Source: Pelagibius litoralis (GTDB lineage Bacteria; Pseudomonadota; Alphaproteobacteria; Kiloniellales; Kiloniellaceae). Taken from it: a stretch of DNA of 64,000 bases. Below, one piece after another: positions 56,515 through 64,000 of this stretch. The DNA lies in the NCBI RefSeq assembly GCF_011683915.1, contig NZ_JAAQPH010000005.1, positions 124,001 to 188,000 on the forward strand, in the 5' to 3' direction. Within the stretch, counting starts at the first letter, position 1, and the number at the start of each line of letters is the position of its first letter. Under the pieces are notes generated by a model that saw nothing but the letters and a program-made list of their open reading frames with translations, ran no database searches and was not told where the DNA came from. A program made the translations under genes and the position numbers.

Positions 56515-57603
56515 GTGCTCTACAACCTGCTGGTCCCTCTTGCCGACGAACACATCGTCTTCAATCTGTTCCGCTACCTGACCTTCCGCAGCGGCGGCGC
56601 GGTGATTACCGCGCTGATTATCTGTTTCGTGCTGGGACCGCGGGTCATTGCCTGGCTCAGATCGAAACAGGGCGAAGGCCAGCCGATCCGCGAGGACGGG
56701 CCGGAGGGTCATCTGCTGACCAAAAAGGGCACCCCGACCATGGGGGGCTTCCTGATCCTGCTGGCGATCACCATCTCCACCATACTCTGGGCCGACCTGA
56801 CGAACCGTTACGTCTGGGTCGTGCTGGGCGTTACCGTCGGCTTCGGGACCATCGGCTTCTTCGACGACTACCTGAAACTCACCAAGCGCTCCAGCGACGG
56901 CCTGCCCGGCCGCCTGAAGCTGCTGATCCAGGTCATCATCGGCACCGGTGCGGCGCTCTGGGTTTCCTATATCGCGCCGCCGGAAATGGCGACCCATCTG
57001 GCGGTTCCCTTCTTCAAGGACCTCTTGATCAATCTCAGTTGGTTCTTCGTGCCCTTCGCGGTCTTCGTGATGGTCGGCGCCTCCAACGCGGTGAACCTGA
57101 CCGACGGCCTGGACGGCCTGGCCATCGTTCCGGTGATGATCGCCGCCGGTTGCTTCGCCTTCATCGCCTATCTGGTCGGCAACAGCTTCTTTGCCACCTA
57201 TCTTGAGGTCCACAACGTTCCCGGCACCGGCGAACTGGCGGTCTTCTGCGGCGCCCTGGTCGGCGCCAGCCTGGGTTTCCTCTGGTTCAACGCCCCGCCG
57301 GCAATGGTCTTCATGGGCGACACCGGGTCGCTCTCCTGCGGCGGCGCGCTCGGCTCCATCGCCGTGGTCACCAAGCACGAACTGGTGCTGGGCATCATCG
57401 GCGGCCTCTTCGTGCTGGAAACGGTTTCGGTGATCGTACAGGTCGCCTCTTTCAAGCTGACCGGCAGGCGCGTTTTCCGCATGGCGCCGCTGCACCATCA
57501 CTTCGAAAAGAAGGGATGGGCCGAGCCCACCATCGTCATCCGGTTCTGGATCATTGCCACCATCCTGGCGCTGATCGGCCTTTCCACCCTGAAGCTGAGG
57601 TGA
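56515..57603 (+). CDS. mraY: phospho-N-acetylmuramoyl-pentapeptide transferase MraY
   Basis: This 362-aa integral membrane enzyme transfers phospho-MurNAc-pentapeptide to undecaprenyl phosphate, forming lipid I. About ten membrane helices with GTPTMGG, the [11 protein letters not shown] Asp pair, [10 protein letters not shown] and the [13 protein letters not shown] motif. It starts at GTG with AGGAGAT upstream. murD follows after 13 bp. Confidence 0.98.
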   Translation: MLYNLLVPLADEHIVFNLFRYLTFRSGGAVITALIICFVLGPRVIAWLRSKQGEGQPIREDGPEGHLLTKKGTPTMGGFLILLAITISTILWADLTNRYVWVVLGVTVGFGTIGFFDDYLKLTKRSSDGLPGRLKLLIQVIIGTGAALWVSYIAPPEMATHLAVPFFKDLLINLSWFFVPFAVFVMVGASNAVNLTDGLDGLAIVPVMIAAGCFAFIAYLVGNSFFATYLEVHNVPGTGELAVFCGALVGASLGFLWFNAPPAMVFMGDTGSLSCGGALGSIAVVTKHELVLGIIGGLFVLETVSVIVQVASFKLTGRRVFRMAPLHHHFEKKGWAEPTIVIRFWIIATILALIGLSTLKLR

Positions 57604-57616
57604 GGCCACCGCGACC

Positions 57617-59035
57617 ATGATCGACCTCTCCTTCTTCGCCGGTCTGCCCGTCGCCGTTCTCGGCCTCGGCAAGTCGGGCTTGGCCGCCGCCAGGGCGCTC
57701 CAGGCCGCCGGTGCGGAGGTGTGGGCCTGGGACGACAACCAAGATCAGCGCGCCAAGGCGCGCGCGGCAGAGATCCCACTGGTCGACCTGCATCAGGCCA
57801 ACTGGCAGGAACTGACCAGCCTCATCCTCTCCCCCGGCATCCCCCACACGCATCCGGAGCCGCACCCGGTGGCTGTTCTGGCGCGTCAGCACAACTGCGA
57901 GATCATCGGCGATATCGAACTGCTGGCCCGCGCCCAGCGCAATGCCCGCTATCTCGGCATCACCGGCACCAACGGCAAGTCGACCACCACCGCGCTGATC
58001 GGCCATATCCTGCAACTGGCCGGGCGCGATGTCGCCATCGGCGGCAACCTGGGAACGCCGGTCCTGACGCTGGAGCCGCTGGACCTGGAAGGCGTCTACG
58101 TCCTGGAGATGTCCTCCTACCAACTGGAATTGACGCTCTCCATCACCTTCGACGTCGCGGTCCTGCTGAACATCAGCCCCGACCACCTGGAGCGCCACGG
58201 CGGTTTCGAGGGTTATGTCGCGGCCAAAAAAACGATCTTTCATCGCCAGACCAAGCCGCGCTCCGCCGTCGTCGGGATTGATGACGAGACCAGCGCGGCA
58301 ATCTTCCGTGACCTGAAAGCCGCCGACGAGCAAGAGGTGATCCCGGTTTCCGGTGAGCGCATCGTACCCGGCGGCGTCTACGTGCAGAACGGCACGCTGA
58401 TCGACGACCTGGACGGTGAGCAGGTGCCGGCGCTCGACCTCAAGGAGATCGCCAGCCTGCCCGGCGTGCACAACTGGCAGAATGCCGCCGCCGCCTATGC
58501 CTCCTGCCGGGCGATCGGCGTCGACGCGCCGGTGATCGCCGCCTGCCTGCGCAGCTTTCCCGGCCTGCCGCACCGCCAGGAGATCCTCGCGGTGATCGAC
58601 GGTGTCGTCTATGTGAACGATTCGAAAGCAACCAACGCCGCCGCCGCCGCCAAGGCGCTGGCCTGCTACGACAAGATTATCTGGATCGTCGGCGGTCAGG
58701 CCAAAGAGGGCGGGCTGTCGGGATTGGAATCCTTCTTCGGCCGCATCACCCATGCCTTCCTGATCGGCGAGGCGGCCACCGACTTCGCCGAAGTCCTGCA
58801 GGGTCACATGCCGGTGACCCTCTCCGGCCGCCTGGAAGAGGCAGTGCCGGCCGCCGCCGCGGAGGCCGCGCGCCACCCGGGTGCGATGGTGCTGTTCTCG
58901 CCCGCCTGCGCCTCTTTCGACCAGTACCGCAACTTCGAGATCCGCGGCGACGCCTTCCGCGACCTCGTCACGGCCCTGCCGGGCGAACGCAGCGACGACA
59001 TCCCCTCCTCCCTCAGCACCGAGGGGGCATCATGA
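57617..59035 (+). CDS. murD: UDP-MurNAc-L-Ala:D-Glu ligase MurD
   Basis: This 472-aa cytoplasmic ligase adds D-Glu to UDP-MurNAc-L-Ala. N-terminal VAVLGLGKSGLAAARAL, SPGIPHTHPE, ATP-binding ITGTNGKSTTTALIGH, and later YVNDSKATNAAAAAKAL. It starts at ATG 57617 after a 13-bp gap and overlaps ftsW by 4 bp. Confidence 0.97.
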   Translation: MIDLSFFAGLPVAVLGLGKSGLAAARALQAAGAEVWAWDDNQDQRAKARAAEIPLVDLHQANWQELTSLILSPGIPHTHPEPHPVAVLARQHNCEIIGDIELLARAQRNARYLGITGTNGKSTTTALIGHILQLAGRDVAIGGNLGTPVLTLEPLDLEGVYVLEMSSYQLELTLSITFDVAVLLNISPDHLERHGGFEGYVAAKKTIFHRQTKPRSAVVGIDDETSAAIFRDLKAADEQEVIPVSGERIVPGGVYVQNGTLIDDLDGEQVPALDLKEIASLPGVHNWQNAAAAYASCRAIGVDAPVIAACLRSFPGLPHRQEILAVIDGVVYVNDSKATNAAAAAKALACYDKIIWIVGGQAKEGGLSGLESFFGRITHAFLIGEAATDFAEVLQGHMPVTLSGRLEEAVPAAAAEAARHPGAMVLFSPACASFDQYRNFEIRGDAFRDLVTALPGERSDDIPSSLSTEGAS

Positions 59036-60156
59036 GCAGTTTCGCCCGCACCGATACCAGCCTGCTGGGCCGTTGGTGGTGGACCGTCGACCGCTGGACG
59101 CTGCTATCCGTGATCGCCCTGATGGGCTTCGGCGCCGTCTTGATGCTGGCCGCCTCTCCCGCGGCGGCGGAGCGCATCGGCCTCAAGTCCTTCCAACTGG
59201 CCAGCCGCCAGATCGTTCTGCTGCCCTTCGCCGCCGCCGTCCTGATCGCCATGTCCCTGGCGACCCCGCGCTGGATCAGGCGCGTCGCCTGTGTCGGCCT
59301 TGTCTGTTCCATCGGCCTCCTGGTTCTGACCCTGCTGGCCGGGCCGGAGATCAAGGGCGCCACCCGCTGGATCAGCCTGGGCGGCCTTTCGATCCAGCCT
59401 TCCGAATTCGTCAAGCCCTGTTTCGCCGTGGCCGCCGCCTGGCTGCTTTCGCTCAAGGAAGAAGAGACCGGCGTGCCCGGTGCCAAGATCGCCGTCGCCC
59501 TCTGGGTGGTGGTGGCCAGCCTGCTTTTGCTGCAGCCCGACCTCGGCCAGGCGGTCCTGCTGACGGCGGTCTGGGGCACCCAGGTCTTCCTGGCCGGCCT
59601 GCCGCTGGCCTGGATTGCCGTGCTCGCCGTTGTCGGTGCCAGCGGATTGGTCGCCGCCTACGCCGCGCTGCCCCACGTCTCCGCAAGGGTCGACAGCTTC
59701 TTCGACCCGGCCGCCGGCGACCGCTATCAGATCAGCCGTTCGATCGAGGCTTTCATGAACGGGGGCCTGTTCGGCCGCGGCCCGGGCGAAGGCACGGTCA
59801 AGGCCCAGCTGCCGGACGCCCATTCCGACTTCATCTTCGCCGTGGCCGGCGAGGAAATGGGTTTGATCGCCTGCCTGCTGATCCTCGGGCTGTTCGCTTT
59901 CATCGTCCTGCGCGGCTTTGCCCGCCTGCTGCAGGAAAACTCGCTCTTCGTGCTTCTGGCGGCCAGCGGCCTGCTGGTCCAGTTCGGTCTGCAGGCCTTT
60001 ATCAACATGGCCTCCACGCTGCACCTCATGCCGACCAAGGGCATGACCCTGCCGTTCCTGAGCTACGGCGGTTCCTCGCTGATGGCTCTGGCACTCGGCA
60101 TGGGCATGCTGTTGGCGCTGACCCGTCGCCGGGTGGGTGGGGAGGCAGCGCTATGA
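59032..60156 (+). CDS. ftsW: septal peptidoglycan glycosyltransferase FtsW
   Basis: This 374-aa SEDS-family protein has about ten membrane segments, the GATRWISLGGLSIQPSEFVKP motif, YQISRSIEAFMNGGLFGRGPGEG (the extracellular loop) and LSYGGSSLMALALGMGMLLAL. It polymerises glycan strands with FtsI at the division site. 4-bp overlaps join it to murD and murG. Confidence 0.97.
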   Translation: MSSFARTDTSLLGRWWWTVDRWTLLSVIALMGFGAVLMLAASPAAAERIGLKSFQLASRQIVLLPFAAAVLIAMSLATPRWIRRVACVGLVCSIGLLVLTLLAGPEIKGATRWISLGGLSIQPSEFVKPCFAVAAAWLLSLKEEETGVPGAKIAVALWVVVASLLLLQPDLGQAVLLTAVWGTQVFLAGLPLAWIAVLAVVGASGLVAAYAALPHVSARVDSFFDPAAGDRYQISRSIEAFMNGGLFGRGPGEGTVKAQLPDAHSDFIFAVAGEEMGLIACLLILGLFAFIVLRGFARLLQENSLFVLLAASGLLVQFGLQAFINMASTLHLMPTKGMTLPFLSYGGSSLMALALGMGMLLALTRRRVGGEAAL

Positions 60157-61334
60157 CCGTCGCAACGACCCTTCCGGCCAAGGTGGCGCTGGCCGCCGGC
60201 GGCACCGGCGGTCACATGTTCCCCGCCCAGGCCCTGGCCCGTGAGCTGTTGTCGCGCGGCATTGCTGTGATGCTGATCACCGACAAGCGCGGTGGCGGCT
60301 TCGGCCCCGATCTGCCGCAGGTCGAAACCTACCGCATTCCCGCCGGCGCCATGGCCGGTGCCGGCATCGGCAAGAAGCTGCGTTCGGCGGCGCAACTCGC
60401 CCTTGGCTACCTGCGGGCCCGCAGCCACCTGAAGCGCGGCGGCGCAGAGGTGGCGGTCGGCTTTGGCGGCTATCCCTCGGTCCCCACGATCCTGGCCGCG
60501 GCCCACCGCGGCCTGCGGGTCGTCCTGCACGAACAGAACTCCGTCCTCGGACGGGCCAACCGCCTGCTGGCCCCGCGCGCCGGTATCATTGCCACCTCCT
60601 TCGATCGCGTCGAGGGCATCGCCGCCGGCGACCGCAACAAGATAAGGGTCACCGGAAACCCGGTGCGCCCGGCCGTCGCCGCCATCGGCACGCGCCCCTA
60701 TGCGGTACCGGGCGAAGGCGATGCGCTGCGTCTGCTGGTGGTCGGCGGCAGCCAGGGCGCGGCCGTCTTCAACGACGTGGTGCCCGCTGCCATCGCGCAG
60801 CTGCCCGAAGAACTGCGCAGCCGTCTGCGCGTGCATCAACAGGTGCCGGGTCAGGCCGGCGATACGGTTGCCGAAGTCTATCGCGGCTGTGGCGTGGCCC
60901 ACGACCTGGCACCGTTCTTCGACGACGTGCCGGCACGCCTGGCCGCCGCCCATCTGGTGATCAGCCGGGCCGGCGCTTCGACCGTCGCCGAGCTGGCCGC
61001 CGCCGGACGGCCCGCCGTCATGGTGCCCTACCCCTTGGCGACGGACGATCATCAGACCGGTAATGCCCAGGCTTTGGTTGAGGTCGGCGGCGGCTGGCTG
61101 ATGCCGCAATCCGACCTCGATGCGGAAAGCCTCTGCAAACGCCTGACCTCGCTGCTGTCGACACCGGCGCTGCTGGCCCGCGCGGCGTCCTGCGCCCATG
61201 CCGCCGCCCACCTGAACGCCGCCAGCGATCTGGCCGATCTGATCTGCGGTATCGGCCACGGCAACGGCGACCGGCTGCAACCGGGCTCCGATAACGGCCC
61301 GGGCACGGACAATAACAAGGAGGCCGCCGCATGA
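60153..61334 (+). CDS. murG: UDP-GlcNAc:lipid I GlcNAc transferase MurG
   Basis: This 393-aa peripheral membrane GT28 enzyme converts lipid I to lipid [16 protein letters not shown] at the N-terminus, [43 protein letters not shown], and the UDP-GlcNAc site [21 protein letters not shown] at 60153 overlapping the ftsW stop is the natural start. The C-terminal tail is longer than in E. coli. Confidence 0.97.
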   Translation: MTVATTLPAKVALAAGGTGGHMFPAQALARELLSRGIAVMLITDKRGGGFGPDLPQVETYRIPAGAMAGAGIGKKLRSAAQLALGYLRARSHLKRGGAEVAVGFGGYPSVPTILAAAHRGLRVVLHEQNSVLGRANRLLAPRAGIIATSFDRVEGIAAGDRNKIRVTGNPVRPAVAAIGTRPYAVPGEGDALRLLVVGGSQGAAVFNDVVPAAIAQLPEELRSRLRVHQQVPGQAGDTVAEVYRGCGVAHDLAPFFDDVPARLAAAHLVISRAGASTVAELAAAGRPAVMVPYPLATDDHQTGNAQALVEVGGGWLMPQSDLDAESLCKRLTSLLSTPALLARAASCAHAAAHLNAASDLADLICGIGHGNGDRLQPGSDNGPGTDNNKEAAA

Positions 61335-62766
61335 GAGGCCTTCCCCTGAACCTTGGCACCATCCATTTCGTCGGCATCGGCGGCATCGGCATGAGCGGCA
61401 TCGCCGAGGTGCTGGCCAATCTGGGCTATCAGGTCCAGGGCAGCGACATGTCCGACAACGCCAACGTCCAGCGCCTGCGAAAAATGGGGGTCGAGATCTT
61501 CGTCGGCCATCGCGCCGAGAACCTGGGCGACGCCCAGGTGGTCGTCATCTCCTCGGCCATCAAGGCCGGCAACCCGGAAGTCGATGCCGCGCGACAGCGC
61601 TTCATCCCCATCGTCAGACGCGCGGAGATGCTGGGCGAACTGATGCGCCTGAAATGGTCCATCGCCGTCGGCGGCACCCATGGCAAGACCACCACCACCT
61701 CGATGGTCGCGACCCTGCTTGACGGCGCCGGCCTCGATCCCACGGTGATCAACGGCGGCATCATCAACGCCTATGGCACCAACGCGCGCCTTGGCGACGG
61801 CGACTGGATGGTGGTCGAGGCCGACGAGAGCGACGGCTCCTTCGTGAAGCTGCCGGCGACCATTGCCGTGGTCACCAACATCGACCCGGAGCACATGGAT
61901 TTTTACGGCAGCGAAGAAGCGCTGCATCAGGCCTTTGAGGTCTTCGTCGAGAACATTCCCTTTTATGGTTTCGCCGTGCTCTGCATCGATCATCCCTCGG
62001 TTCAGGCGCTGATCGGGCGCATCGAGGATCGCCGCATCATCACCTATGGCGTCAGCCCGCAGGCGGATTATCGGGCCGAGAACATCCGCGTCGAAAGCGG
62101 CGGCCTGACCTACGACATCGTCGTGACCGAGCGCAGCGGCGACACCACCAGCCGCATCGAGGCCATGCATCTGCCGATGCTGGGCCAGCACAACGCCATG
62201 AACGCGCTGGCCGCGGTGGCCGTGGCCCGCGAAATGGGCCTGGAGGAAACCAGCATCCGTCAGGCCCTGTCCGGCTTCGGCGGCGTGAAGCGCCGTTTCA
62301 CCCGGACCGGCGAAGCCGGCGGCGTCACAGTGATCGACGACTACGGCCACCACCCGGTGGAGATCACCGCCGTCCTCGGCGCCGCGCGCCAGGCGGCTGA
62401 AGGCAAGGTCATCGCCGTGGTTCAGCCGCATCGCTACACACGCCTGCGCGATCTCTTCGAACAGTTCTGCAGCTGCTTCAACGATGCCGATACGGTGATC
62501 GTCGCCGACGTCTATGCGGCCGGCGAGCAGCCGATCCCCGGCGCCGACCGCGACGGCCTGGTAGAGGGCTTGCGCGCCCGCGGCCACCGCCAGCCGCTGG
62601 CCCTGGAGTCCGCCGAAGCCCTGCCCGCCATGATCCACGAACTGGCAACGCCGGGCGATCTCGTCGTCTGCCTCGGCGCCGGCAATATCACCGCCTGGGC
62701 CAATGCCCTGCCGGAGGCGCTGCAGGCCCTGCAGTCCGGCACCGCCCCTTCAGCCGGAGGGGGTCG

Positions 62767-62770
<4 letters not shown>
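61331..62770 (+). CDS. murC: UDP-MurNAc:L-Ala ligase MurC
   Basis: This 479-aa ligase adds L-Ala to UDP-MurNAc, the first peptide step. [21 protein letters not shown]-binding [33 protein letters not shown] and [12 protein letters not shown] are diagnostic. Coupled by 4-bp overlaps to murG and murB. Confidence 0.97.

Positions 62771-64000
<1,230 letters not shown>

Overview
The window is a high-GC (about mid-60s % by eye) chromosomal segment of an alphaproteobacterium, most likely a Rhodospirillales/Kiloniellales-type marine or saline lineage. The basis is gene content rather than any taxonomic marker: the division and cell-wall (dcw) gene order with rnpB directly upstream of mraZ, a CtrA-type box in front of that cluster, a TRAP transporter, two RTX-tagged GH16 glucanases, PAS and HAMP chemoreceptors and a 52-aa alphaproteobacterial-type small protein. 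The genus cannot be named from the sequence alone.

Layout. 0-2.9 kb: the 3' part of an alpha/beta hydrolase gene, two glyoxalase-fold (VOC) genes diverging from a YafY/WYL regulator with an operator palindrome, and a TfoX-like gene. 2.9-6.3 kb: two chemoreceptor genes, one soluble with twin PAS domains and one membrane-bound. 6.7-12.4 kb: fumC, a ribbon-helix-helix protein, a large AsmA-family protein and a 52-aa protein. 12.4-20.6 kb (minus strand): P-type cation ATPase, FAD-linked 2-hydroxyacid dehydrogenase, complete TRAP transporter (M, Q, P) and an Asp/Glu/hydantoin-racemase-family protein. 20.7-24.5 kb: two paralogous MFS genes around a GNAT gene, then a small secreted Cys-pair protein. 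24.5-29.0 kb: a six-gene minus-strand redox operon (quinol monooxygenase-like, DUF1330, SDR, zinc-type alcohol dehydrogenase family, NIPSNAP, PhyH dioxygenase) diverging from an HxlR regulator. A broken second copy of the PhyH 5' end lies beyond the regulator.

29.1-31.5 kb is an AT-richer islet with an AbiV-like gene and an unrecognised divergent gene, and is the most foreign-looking part. 31.5-35.9 kb: a fused hydantoinase/5-oxoprolinase with a co-translated winged-helix regulator. A near-identical ATTTTATCGATAAA palindrome precedes both this operon and the TRAP operon, which suggests a common regulator. 35.9-44.3 kb: small membrane protein, Lrp/AsnC regulator diverging from a DMT exporter, GST, DUF3750, TerB-DnaJ, Uup ABC-F ATPase, a second DMT exporter, isochorismatase-like hydrolase and an AmiD-like amidase. 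44.3-48.8 kb: two paralogous RTX-GH16 glucanases.

49.1-64 kb: rnpB and then the dcw cluster mraZ-rsmH-ftsL-ftsI-murE-murF-mraY-murD-ftsW-murG-murC-murB-ddl, cut by the window end inside ddl. The cluster reads as one transcription unit, with eight 4-bp stop/start overlaps. Its leader carries a TTGACA element, four 10-bp-spaced MraZ boxes and an upstream TTAA-N7-TTAAC CtrA-type site. It encodes the cytoplasmic and lipid-linked steps of peptidoglycan synthesis plus FtsL, FtsI and FtsW of the divisome.
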